From Desulfomonile sp. (lineage in GTDB: Bacteria; Desulfobacterota; Desulfomonilia; Desulfomonilales; Desulfomonilaceae): a stretch of DNA of 10,000 bases. The position numbers and the translations under genes were made by a program. Where the stretch lies: contig JAIWNO010000141.1 in NCBI GenBank assembly GCA_020216785.1, forward strand, positions 1 to 10,000. Reading direction: 5' to 3'. A model generated the notes under the pieces. The model searched no databases and had not been told where the DNA came from. It saw only the letters and a program-made list of their open reading frames with translations. This document shows, piece after piece, positions 1-6,272 of the stretch (positions are counted from its first letter, which is position 1; each line of letters begins with the position of its first letter).

Positions 1-6
1 ACCTGG

Positions 7-1944
7 TCAAAAAAACGGAATCAGGCGCCTCAGACTGGATCGCTGCTTGGGAGGCTTGTGCGGCGGCTCCTCTTCGGCTGGTTCCGCAGGCTGTTCGGAG
101 GGTGGCCGAGGCTCCTCCGCAACGACAGCGAGTGGAGGGTCTTCCGTCGCGGTCATTTTTTCAGGTTCTGTGGATTCCCCTTGGGGAGGGGCTTCGGCCT
201 CGAGGCTCTCGCCGTGAGGCCCGACGATTTCTTCTTCGAGTGGCCCTTCGGCGCTAAAGGCCACCTCCTCGACTTCTTCCTCTTCGGCAACAAATTGCTC
301 CCCGGTTACTTCCGCGATGGGCTTCTTCTTCCCTCTTCTACGGCGCCGTTGAGGTTTTCGCTCGCGTTTCTTCTCTGCTTCCACGGCCGGCTGCTCTTCG
401 ACCTGAGCCGCTTCGGGGGGACCAAGCTGAGCAGCGACAAGCTCGGGCTCCCCGGCGGGCGCAACGGTCTCCCTTTTCACGGCTTCAATGGTCACTTCAT
501 GCTCAGGGAGTGGGTCCCGGCCGACTATAGTGATTCGGGTGTCGTAATCGCGCTCCACCTGAACAATGAGCGACCGCATACTGTTGAGCAGGTATTCCGC
601 GACATGCCCCGGAACCGTGGCACACACCTGGGCAACATCGGATTTGATGGCAAGCGACTTGATTCGCCGGAAGATCGACAGGGCCGCAGTTTCTACGGAC
701 CGGACTTTTCCTCGTCCTTCGCAGTGCGGGCAATCCAGATACTCTCCCGTGCCGAGCACCGATTTGAGACGCTGGCGCGAGAGTTCCAACAACCCGAGAG
801 ACGAGATCCTGAGCACCTTGGTCTTGGCCCGATCTTTCTTGAGCACGTCTTTGAGAGCTTTCTCCACGTCCTGCTTGTGTTTCTTGCCGACCATGTCGAT
901 GAAGTCGATGACGATGATGCCGCCAAGGTCTCTGAGCCTCAACTGCCTGGCGATTTCCGGCGCTGCTTCCATGTTGACACGGTACGCGGTCTCTTCGATT
1001 CCCCGCTCTCGGGTCGCGCTGCCGGAGTTCACGTCAACCGTCACCAGCGCTTCCGTCGGCTCAATAACAATGTACCCGCCGGACTTGAGACGGATGCGCT
1101 TACGGTATACCTGCTCCACTTGCTCCTCAAGTTGATACTTGTTGAAGAGCGGACGCTTCTCTTGGTACAATTTCACTATATTCTCGTACTTGGGCATCAA
1201 TTGTCGGAAGAACTCGCGTGCCTTGTTGTAAACTGCCTTGTCATCCACGAGGATTTCCGAGATGTCCGACTGGAAATGGTCACGAATCGAGCGAATGACC
1301 AGATCGTGCTCACGGTAAAGCAGCGCCGGAGCGTCCTTTTCTACCACGTTCTCCTCGATTGAATGCCAAAGCTTCAGCAAGTACTCCAAATCACGGGAAA
1401 GCTCCGTTTTGGTTCTTCCCACACCCGCGGTCCGGATGATGAATCCCATGTGTTCAGGGAGCTTGAGCTGCTTGACGATTTCCTTGAGTTTCTGTCTTTC
1501 CTTTTCGTCTTCGATCTTTCGGGAGACGCCGTGCAGATCAGTGCCGGGCATGAGCACGAGATACCGGCCGGCCAGCGAAATATTGGTGGTGAGGCTCGCG
1601 CCCTTATTGTCCCGCTCCTCTTTCGCCACCTGGACAATCACGTGATCGCCCTTTTTGAATACCTCTTCGAGGCGTGGCCGCCGCTTGCCATCTTTGAAGG
1701 AATCGGGAAAATACGAAGGATGTACGTCACTGAGTGACAGAAACCCGTTGCGAGCCGCGCCGTAATCTACGAAAGCAGCCTGGAGCGAAGGTTCGACCCG
1801 TGTAATAACCCCCTTGTAGATATTGCTGAGGGTTGGCTCGTGAGTCCTGATTTGGACATCCAATTCTTCGAGAATACCATCGCAGACGACCGCGACCCGG
1901 CATTCTTCCGGGTGAGCGGCATTAATGAGCATTTTTCTGATCAT
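7..1944 (-). CDS. rng: Ribonuclease E/G family endoribonuclease
   Basis: Single-strand endoribonuclease of the RNase E/G family, which processes rRNA and starts mRNA decay in the cytoplasm. From the ATG at 1944 the product has 645 residues. An S1 RNA-binding domain (about 39-125) precedes the catalytic core. D304 (in VDVNSG) and D347 (in IVIDFIDM) match the two metal-binding aspartates of E. coli RNase E (D303 and D346), and C405-P-H-C408 matches its zinc-link. After about residue 435 the chain becomes low complexity: an arginine/lysine-rich block (about 522-541), then acidic and proline-rich sequence, ending in the basic-hydrophobic tail SSLRRLIPFF. It is longer than E. coli RNase G (489) and shorter than RNase E (1061). 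An in-frame ATG at 1986 lacks a ribosome binding site, whereas the one at 1944 has an AAAGAG-like site and begins MIRKMLIN, as is typical of the family. It lies 91 bases downstream of engB on the same strand, so the two may share a transcript. The rng versus rne naming is uncertain; the family is not. Confidence 0.95.
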   Translation of the reverse strand: MIRKMLINAAHPEECRVAVVCDGILEELDVQIRTHEPTLSNIYKGVITRVEPSLQAAFVDYGAARNGFLSLSDVHPSYFPDSFKDGKRRPRLEEVFKKGDHVIVQVAKEERDNKGASLTTNISLAGRYLVLMPGTDLHGVSRKIEDEKERQKLKEIVKQLKLPEHMGFIIRTAGVGRTKTELSRDLEYLLKLWHSIEENVVEKDAPALLYREHDLVIRSIRDHFQSDISEILVDDKAVYNKAREFFRQLMPKYENIVKLYQEKRPLFNKYQLEEQVEQVYRKRIRLKSGGYIVIEPTEALVTVDVNSGSATRERGIEETAYRVNMEAAPEIARQLRLRDLGGIIVIDFIDMVGKKHKQDVEKALKDVLKKDRAKTKVLRISSLGLLELSRQRLKSVLGTGEYLDCPHCEGRGKVRSVETAALSIFRRIKSLAIKSDVAQVCATVPGHVAEYLLNSMRSLIVQVERDYDTRITIVGRDPLPEHEVTIEAVKRETVAPAGEPELVAAQLGPPEAAQVEEQPAVEAEKKRERKPQRRRRRGKKKPIAEVTGEQFVAEEEEVEEVAFSAEGPLEEEIVGPHGESLEAEAPPQGESTEPEKMTATEDPPLAVVAEEPRPPSEQPAEPAEEEPPHKPPKQRSSLRRLIPFF

Positions 1945-2035
1945 AGGGAATAACTCTTTTTCCAGAGAGGTAAGTCCGTTACGCATTGGCCGGCGGCGGG
2001 CCGGCCGCAATCCCCCGTCCGCTCCCCGACGGCCT

Positions 2036-2632
2036 TCACTCTATAAGACTTTTGATCTCTTTCCACAATTCCTTTTTTCCTTCGCCCGTCGCTGCTGAGA
2101 AAAGGACAATCGACAGCGAATTCCCGAGGCCCTCCTCGATGAGCGACAACCGTGCAGTGATGCCGGATCGCGACAATTTGTCCACCTTGGTCGCAGCGAT
2201 GATCGTCGGGATCCGGTGTGCAGCCAGATATGCGATGAGCTGCCTGTCCAAGTCCGTCGGCCCGTGCCGGACATCGATGATGACAACCACGCCGGCAAGC
2301 TCTACGCGGTTCCGAAGATATTCCTCTACCATCGGCCGCCATTTCTTCCGGACAGCTTCCGGAGCCTTCGCGTACCCGTAACCGGGAAGATCCACGAATA
2401 CAAAGCGGTCGTTAATGAGAAAGAAATTCAGCTTTTGCGTGTGCCCCGGAGTTTTTGACGTGCGTACGAGCGTCCTCCTGCCCAGGAGAGTATTGATCAT
2501 GGATGACTTGCCGACGTTCGAGCGCCCGGCGAAAGCAATCTCGGCGCGCCCGCCCTTGGGATAACTTCGCTTATTTTCGGCTGCTCCGATGAATTCAGCG
2601 GAAAACACCTGCATCGTCCACCGCTTCGGCAT
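2036..2632 (-). CDS. engB: Ribosome biogenesis GTP-binding protein EngB (YihA/YsxC)
   Basis: Small GTPase of the TrmE-Era-EngA-EngB-Septin superfamily that assists assembly of the large ribosomal subunit in the cytoplasm. The 198-residue product has all the G motifs: G1 GRSNVGKSS (36-44), G2 threonine in KTPG (T61), G3 DLPGYGYA (81-88), G4 TKVD (148-151) and G5 SAATGEG (179-185). The KTPG and DLPGYGYA forms are characteristic of EngB rather than Era or Der. Length is normal. The start at 2632 has only a weak ribosome binding site; an ATG six codons later (2614) is equally possible and would cost nothing conserved. It is divergent from ridA and is followed by rng in the same direction, suggesting a two-gene transcript. 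Confidence 0.95.
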   Translation of the reverse strand: MPKRWTMQVFSAEFIGAAENKRSYPKGGRAEIAFAGRSNVGKSSMINTLLGRRTLVRTSKTPGHTQKLNFFLINDRFVFVDLPGYGYAKAPEAVRKKWRPMVEEYLRNRVELAGVVVIIDVRHGPTDLDRQLIAYLAAHRIPTIIAATKVDKLSRSGITARLSLIEEGLGNSLSIVLFSAATGEGKKELWKEIKSLIE

Positions 2633-2678
2633 CGCAGTGCCGATTCCCGTGTGTCAAATTTGCCGTCCCGCCCTTCAT

Positions 2679-2707
2679 TTTACTAATATACACCACTTTA
2701 ATATGAT
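2679..2707 (+). promoter_or_regulatory. Candidate sigma70-type promoter for ridA
   Basis: TTTACT (2679-2684, 4 of 6 matches to TTGACA) is separated by exactly 17 bases from TATGAT (2702-2707, 5 of 6 matches to TATAAT). It lies in the AT-rich part of the 136-base engB-ridA spacer and would start RNA near 2714, giving a leader of about 55 bases before ridA. Inferred from sequence only. Confidence 0.5.
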
Positions 2708-2754
2708 AGCATACAGTTCCTCCCGTGCTATATCTGCTCGACCACGGGACGTCG

Positions 2755-2761
2755 GAAGGAG
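2755..2761 (+). promoter_or_regulatory. Strong ribosome binding site fixing the ridA start
   Basis: GAAGGAG lies 7 bases before the ATG at 2769. It selects this start over an upstream in-frame ATG at 2589, whose extra 60 residues are unlike RidA proteins and would run through the promoter region and into engB. Confidence 0.8.
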
Positions 2762-2768
2762 CTGCTCC

Positions 2769-3164
2769 ATGCCGAAGAGAACCATCAAGGCGCCGGCCGC
2801 GGGCGCGCCTGTGGGTCCGTATTCTCAGGCAGTCGTCGCAGGCAACTGGATCTTCGTTTCCGGAGAAAAGGGCGTCGACCCGGCCACCGGAAAGATCGTC
2901 GATGGAGGGATCGCGGCGCAAACGCGACAAGCATTGATCAACATCAAGACGATTCTCAAAGCGGCAGGAGCGTCAATGGAGGATGTGGTCCGCTGCGTCG
3001 TGTATATGGCCTACACGGAAGACTTTCACCTCATGAACGAAGCATACGCCGCGTTCTTTCCGAAAGACCCGCCGGCGCGGAGTACCGTAATCGTGGCCGC
3101 ACTACCACTGGGCCTCGAGGTGCTCATCGAAGCCACCGCGTACGTTGATGCTGCTGGGGCATAG
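2769..3164 (+). CDS. ridA: RidA family enamine/imine deaminase
   Basis: Member of the RidA/YjgF/UK114 family, cytosolic trimers that hydrolyse reactive 2-aminoacrylate and related enamines/imines released by PLP enzymes such as threonine/serine dehydratase. The product has 131 residues, the family norm. Visible family features are GPYSQA (16-21), the SGE segment (31-33), the arginine R104 in PPARS that binds the substrate carboxylate, and the conserved glutamate E121 in LIEATA. The true RidA subgroup is suggested because both Arg and Glu are kept, but paralogues with other substrates exist. It has its own promoter-like element and a strong ribosome binding site, and is divergent from engB, so it is probably a single-gene unit. 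No other stress or amino-acid gene is adjacent. Confidence 0.92.
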   Translation: MPKRTIKAPAAGAPVGPYSQAVVAGNWIFVSGEKGVDPATGKIVDGGIAAQTRQALINIKTILKAAGASMEDVVRCVVYMAYTEDFHLMNEAYAAFFPKDPPARSTVIVAALPLGLEVLIEATAYVDAAGA

Positions 3165-3335
3165 TTTTGTAAAGCGTCCAGCTGACGTCCAGGTCTTCTT
3201 GGGTCCCGTAGGGACCATTGAAAGTCGTCCCGCCGGGGCTCCTCCCGACACTTCGGTCCCCGAGCGAATTTGTTCCCACAGAGCCAAGACATGATCCCTT
3301 TCGCAATTCTTGCAGCAAACACTCCGCAGCCTGTC
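3165..3335. other. Convergent spacer between ridA and the DUF3887-like gene
   Basis: This 171-base convergent spacer holds no credible gene. A perfect 6-base-pair hairpin, GGTCCC-GTA-GGGACC (3202-3216), could end transcription, but neither strand has a T tract after it, so it is not a canonical intrinsic terminator. Confidence 0.5.
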
Positions 3336-3809
3336 TCAATGCACCTCATCCATCCAATGCCTGACCCAAAAACCGGCGATCTTGCCTTCATTGTTCATAA
3401 GGACTCGGACTTCGGGATCCGCGTCGGTAGCTGAGAACTTGCCTCTGAAGCGATAGATCACATGACCGGCGAGTGTCGGCGAAGATACGGCCTCCGCGAA
3501 TTCAAGCGACCGCAATTCACCGAAGAGGGCCTTGAGGTTGTTGTGAGCCGCCTGTTGGTCTTCCGGCGGAAAGTTCGCCGCCATCTCAACGGTGAACTCG
3601 TCGGGCAAAGGCGCGAATTTGCCCTCTCGCCAACCTGTGAGGAGCCTCTCCGCGGCCTGCTGGGCTTTTGCCTTGGCTGCTTGATCCACTTGGCGAGGAG
3701 GAATAGGGAGGAACATGGAGAGCGCGGCCGAATCGCGCATTGGCGCAATCAAAAGGCACGCGATCGTGATCCATGCGAAAACGAATTGTTTGCCGATCTC
3801 CCTCGCCAT
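3336..3809 (-). CDS. Probable exported DUF3887-like small protein
   Basis: Function unknown. From the ATG at 3809 the product has 157 residues. The N-terminus looks like a Sec signal peptide: basic MAREIGK, a hydrophobic core FVFAWITIACLLIAP, then a polar region with small residues (DSAALS). No lipobox is placed convincingly. The mature part reads like DUF3887 or another small NTF2/cystatin-fold domain: an amphipathic helix (AERLLTGWREGKFAPL), a second helix ending LKALFGELRSLEF, then beta-rich sequence ending VRVLMNNEGKIAGFWV, where the 'D/NxxGKIAG' ending is typical of such domains. The family call is from memory of the pattern, not a search. A GTG at 3851 would add 14 residues and has an AGGGG-like site, so the start is uncertain. 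It begins 68 bases after tRNA-Sec on the same strand with no terminator seen between them, so co-transcription is possible. Confidence 0.7.
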   Translation of the reverse strand: MAREIGKQFVFAWITIACLLIAPMRDSAALSMFLPIPPRQVDQAAKAKAQQAAERLLTGWREGKFAPLPDEFTVEMAANFPPEDQQAAHNNLKALFGELRSLEFAEAVSSPTLAGHVIYRFRGKFSATDADPEVRVLMNNEGKIAGFWVRHWMDEVH

Positions 3810-3876
3810 CGCCACCCCGCGTCGATCGGGAAGGAGAACCAGGAACCGCACGGCCCCTGCTCACATTGGAACCGAA

Positions 3877-3974
3877 TGGCGGAGGTGCATGGGAATCGAA
3901 CCCACCCAGGACGGTGCTAGCGCCCTGCTTACGGTTTTGAAGACCGCGGAGCCCACCGGGACTCTTCCACCTCC
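3877..3974 (-). tRNA. selC: tRNA-Sec (UCA anticodon), CCA encoded
   Basis: Selenocysteine tRNA, which is charged with serine, converted by SelA and delivered by SelB to recoded UGA codons. The 98-base gene has the bacterial tRNA-Sec form: a long acceptor arm (GGAGGTGG with GCACCTCC), a 6-base-pair D stem with a 4-base loop (GAGTCC-CGGT-GGGCTC), anticodon stem GCGGT/ACCGT with loop CTTCAAA (anticodon TCA at 3940-3938), a long variable arm (CAGGGCG/CGTCCTG, 7 pairs including one G-U), and T arm GTGGG-TTCGATT-CCCAT. Discriminator G and CCA are encoded. Loop and D stem match E. coli selC (95 bases). The eighth acceptor pair is G opposite G rather than a true pair, leaving 7 clean pairs. It lies 61 bases downstream of a radical SAM gene on the same strand. 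selA, selB and selD are not in this window. Confidence 0.95.
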
Positions 3975-4003
3975 GCTGGCCGGATGAACACCAACCTCTT
4001 TAT

Positions 4004-4009
4004 CTTATA
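4004..4009 (-). promoter_or_regulatory. Possible -10 element for tRNA-Sec
   Basis: TATAAG on the minus strand (4 of 6 matches to TATAAT including TATAA) lies about 30 bases before the tRNA 5' end, the spacing expected for a tRNA promoter. The matching -35 (TTTTCT at 17 bases) is poor, so this is a weak call. The alternative is readthrough from the radical SAM gene. Confidence 0.3.
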
Positions 4010-4035
4010 CAGCCATTTTCATCCCAAGAAAAGAC

Positions 4036-4983
4036 TCATAGTGCCGTTGCCGTCCGACCGAAAAAAATGTCGAGACCGGTACGGATCGATTCCCAGCGTC
4101 CTCTGAATGCAAGCGTCATTTCGTTGTGCGCGGTGAACCCGCACAATGAGCACACCGACGCGCCGCGATTCTTGAGATAGCACCCCCGGCTGATTGTCCC
4201 GTCCGGCTCAGCGTTCGCAAGCAGACCATCCTCGCACGTCCACACCGATTTCTTCATCTCCAGGAGGCTGGAAATGGAATTGGCCACCGGATAGCCCAAC
4301 GTCTTCAGACGAATCAACTCGTCCATGAGGGGCGATCTGTCTTCCGGGCTAAGAAAGAGGTTGTCAGGAAGGCCTCCGTACGGGTAGTAAAACTGGATGG
4401 TGACACCTTGCACCTTTCCCCGCAAGATCGAGAGCATCTCCGGGATCGAGCCGGCATTCCGTCGGTTGATGGTGGTGCTGACAAACGCGTGACCCTGACC
4501 GCAGCGCGCTATGTTTGACAGCACGCGGTCGAACACGCCTTCTCCTCGGATCTCATCGTGAACGGCCCGCGGTCCGTCCAGGCTGACCCAGATCCGGTCG
4601 GCCGGAAGGCCGTCCCATGGCAGTGTTCCGTTCGTAGTAATACAAACCGATGGGAAGCGCTGCCGCGCGGCCGTAATTACATCGGTTATTCCATAGTGCC
4701 TGTCTCGCCACAAAAGCGGCTCGCCGCCTTCAAGGATAAGGATGCGCACACCGAGTCGCCGCAAGCCGTCGAGGGTCGCAATCACTCCGCCGAAGTCCAG
4801 CTCCTCGCCATTGCGTTTCCAGTACGGACAGTGCATGCACCTCAGGTTGCACCGGTGGGTAATCTTGTAACCCGCCAGGACGGGCGGGAATTTCATCCCA
4901 AGTAGGTAGCGGGAGAACGGTACACCAAATCTTACCGCTCCGCGGATCATTGTTCCGAATTCAGGCCTCAATACAACATCCAC
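4036..4983 (-). CDS. Radical SAM enzyme with C-terminal cysteine cluster, substrate unknown
   Basis: Radical SAM protein of 315 residues, using S-adenosylmethionine and a [4Fe-4S] cluster for radical chemistry. C45-x3-C49-x2-C52 (CNLRCMHC) is the cluster motif, preceded by the beta strand AGYKITHR and followed by the SAM-binding GGEP (86-89), TTNG (116-119) and SLDG (134-137). Four more cysteines sit in the C-terminal part (C250, C268, C278, C281), with a 'PDGTISRGC...CSLC' layout that resembles a reduced SPASM/twitch domain holding an auxiliary cluster. No substrate peptide, B12 domain or pathway partner is nearby, so the reaction cannot be named. The start is a GTG at 4983 with a weak GAG site; an ATG at 4950 is a real alternative and keeps every motif. 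It ends with TGA, 61 bases before tRNA-Sec. Confidence 0.88.
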   Translation of the reverse strand: MDVVLRPEFGTMIRGAVRFGVPFSRYLLGMKFPPVLAGYKITHRCNLRCMHCPYWKRNGEELDFGGVIATLDGLRRLGVRILILEGGEPLLWRDRHYGITDVITAARQRFPSVCITTNGTLPWDGLPADRIWVSLDGPRAVHDEIRGEGVFDRVLSNIARCGQGHAFVSTTINRRNAGSIPEMLSILRGKVQGVTIQFYYPYGGLPDNLFLSPEDRSPLMDELIRLKTLGYPVANSISSLLEMKKSVWTCEDGLLANAEPDGTISRGCYLKNRGASVCSLCGFTAHNEMTLAFRGRWESIRTGLDIFFGRTATAL

Positions 4984-5247
4984 ACTTTCTCAGGGATTGT
5001 GACTGAATCCCACGGTAAACCCGGCATGTGTCGAATGGATCTTGGGATATCGATTAGCCGTCATTCCCACGAACGCGGGAATGACGGGGATTTTTGTCAG
5101 CGTTTGGGTTCACAGCCGAATCTCCTCGCTGCAATAATCATCTTGGGCCGGCCTTCGACGCGTCTCTTTCTTGAGCACTATGCTAATATGAGATTTTAAA
5201 TGCAAGGCGGTTCCGCTGAGTCGTTACAAACCGACCGGGGCAATCCA
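4984..5247. other. Divergent spacer between the radical SAM gene and ogt
   Basis: No supported gene. It holds the palindromic repeat at 5058-5087 and an AT-rich stretch just before ogt. Within that stretch TTCGAC (5154-5159) and TATGCT (5179-5184), with a 19-base spacer, form a weak possible promoter. An in-frame ATG at 5200 could extend ogt by 16 residues but has no ribosome binding site. Confidence 0.5.
5058..5087. repeat. Palindromic intergenic repeat (REP/dRS3-like)
   Basis: A perfect 11-base inverted repeat, CCGTCATTCCC (5058-5068) and GGGAATGACGG (5077-5087), surrounds an 8-base centre. The core is ATTCCC-N8-GGGAAT, the format of the dRS3 repeat of Neisseria and similar to 'TCATTCCCGCGAA' palindromes dispersed in many proteobacterial genomes. 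On the plus strand it is followed by GGA and TTTTT (5091-5095), so it could act as a terminator, but no plus-strand gene lies just upstream. Only one copy is in this window. Confidence 0.6.
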
Positions 5248-5748
5248 ATGAGCACCAAGACGTACGTTCACGACTATTTCTCTCCCGTGGTTGGGTGGCT
5301 GGAGCTGCGTGTCTCTGATACAGGAGTGCGCTCAATATCGTTCATTTCTCCTCCGTCGTCCGTAAGAAAGCGAGATGGCCACCCGATCATGAACAGACTG
5401 ATCGAACAGCTCGATCGTTACTTCTCCGGAGACCTGACGGCGTTTACGGTTCCGGTGGACGTCGATACGGGCACGCCTTTCCAGCGTAAGGTTTGGGAGG
5501 AACTAACCCGTATCCCGTATGGAGAAACGCGGTCGTACGCGGACCTTGCCGCGGCGATTGGAAGTCCTCGCGCGGCCCGAGCTGTGGGCTCCGCAAACGG
5601 TGAAAATCCGGTCCCGATTCTCATTCCGTGCCATAGGGTGGTAAAGGCCGACGGGGCCTTGGGAGGGTTCTCGTCGGGCACCCACATCAAACAGGCCTTG
5701 CTGAAGCTGGAGGGCGTTCGTGTCCGAAGTTCGTCCAATGCCCATTGA
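5248..5748 (+). CDS. ogt: Methylated-DNA--[protein]-cysteine S-methyltransferase
   Basis: Suicide DNA repair protein that moves methyl or alkyl groups from O6-alkylguanine (and O4-alkylthymine) onto its own cysteine. From the ATG at 5248 it has 166 residues, the usual Ogt length. The acceptor is C128 in IPCHRVV; the preceding NPVPILIPC (120-128) is the family's active-site hinge. The DNA-binding helix-turn-helix is SYADLAAAIGSPRAARAVG, including the conserved arginine that flips the base. The N-terminal Ada-like methyltransferase ribonuclease fold (HDYFSPVVGWLEL) is present; there is no Ada AlkA/AraC module, so no self-regulation through Ada is implied. A GGGG ribosome binding site lies 7 bases before this start. 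Its stop overlaps an ATG (TGATG, 5746-5750) that opens the pseudogene segment downstream. Confidence 0.93.
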   Translation: MSTKTYVHDYFSPVVGWLELRVSDTGVRSISFISPPSSVRKRDGHPIMNRLIEQLDRYFSGDLTAFTVPVDVDTGTPFQRKVWEELTRIPYGETRSYADLAAAIGSPRAARAVGSANGENPVPILIPCHRVVKADGALGGFSSGTHIKQALLKLEGVRVRSSSNAH

Positions 5749-6124
5749 TGTTGAACGGGCTCGGCGTTGCCAGCGACTACACGCTGAAAGGGGGACTCGA
5801 TCCGATCTGGACGCGGATGAGCAATCTCATGAACGCGTTGCGAGCCGAATTAGGTGAAATTCCCGGCATATGGTACAAAATCCCGGACGGACACGCTGCG
5901 GGATCGTGACATTTACTGGGGACGGCACCTGCCGGAGGTAGTGCGGTGGAGGCTCCGCGATTGGGGATGAATGTATCGGTGTCACCTCCCGGGTATACCT
6001 CCTTGACAGGCAAAGCCGCGGCCTCGCCGACGGTGTTGTCCGCGCGTCGGTGCACTATTCCAACACCGAAGAGGAAATCAATCGATTCTGCGAGGCGGTG
6101 CGGATGACAGCAGGTGTACAATAG
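5748..6124 (+). pseudogene. Decayed C-terminal remnant of a class V aminotransferase
   Basis: No continuous reading frame, but successive frames carry the C-terminal domain of a PLP-dependent class V aminotransferase (cysteine desulfurase/selenocysteine lyase-like superfamily) in the right order. Frame 0 (from ATG 5748) gives VASDYTLKGGLDPIW and LRAELGEIPGI up to a TGA at 5907. Frame 2 gives CGIVTFTGDGT (from 5897). Frame 1 gives LPEVVRWRLRDWG (from 5929). Frame 0 gives MNVSVSPPGYTS (from 5967). Frame 2 gives LLDRQSRGLADGVV (from 5999) and ends RASVHYSNTEEEINRF and TAG at 6122. At least four frameshifts are needed, and a TAG (5939) also interrupts frame 2. The N-terminal half with the PLP lysine is missing; homology begins immediately after the ogt stop. 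The remnant is about 125 residues. It is non-functional as an enzyme. Which class V subfamily it belonged to cannot be told. Confidence 0.82.
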
Positions 6125-6154
6125 AAAACCGGGCTTGGAATGGTGCCCGGTTTT
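6125..6154 (+). terminator. Intrinsic terminator after the aminotransferase remnant
   Basis: A perfect 10-base-pair stem, AAAACCGGGC (6125-6134) and GCCCGGTTTT (6145-6154), with a 10-base loop begins one base after the pseudogene TAG. The T side ends TTTTCCTGTT. The A tract on the opposite side makes it potentially bidirectional. It would now serve ogt, reading through the pseudogene. Confidence 0.8.
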
Positions 6155-6272
6155 CCTGTTGCCCCCCGCGCACTCCATACACCTGTCTCCCGAGACCATC
6201 TCACCCCTGTGGTCGATCGGATACGGTGCTTACCCCCCAACCGAAAGTGGTGCCGCCTCACTGCGGCAAAAT

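Noticed and set aside
58..1362. 434-residue open frame on the plus strand opposite the RNase E/G gene
   Set aside because: It is antisense to strongly conserved catalytic motifs, has no ribosome binding site and no recognisable domain. Long antisense frames are common opposite GC-rich genes.
1945..2010. Upstream starts (2010, 1986) for the RNase E/G gene
   Set aside because: They add 22 or 14 residues unlike the family N-terminus and have no ribosome binding site. The ATG at 1944 fits the family and the numbering of the catalytic residues.
4000..4038. The TGA ending the radical SAM gene read as selenocysteine
   Set aside because: Reading through adds only 11 codons (VFSWDENGCIR) before TAA, without a Sec-type redox motif or a clear hairpin. 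The protein is complete without it.
5777..6199. 140-residue minus-strand frame and other frames over 5750-6200
   Set aside because: They are shadows on the strand opposite the aminotransferase remnant, with no recognisable domain, and one crosses the terminator hairpin.
6251..6268. Hairpin TGCCGC-CTCACT-GCGGCA as a terminator of the small frame
   Set aside because: A six-base stem without a T tract on the minus strand. It is not enough to call a terminator.
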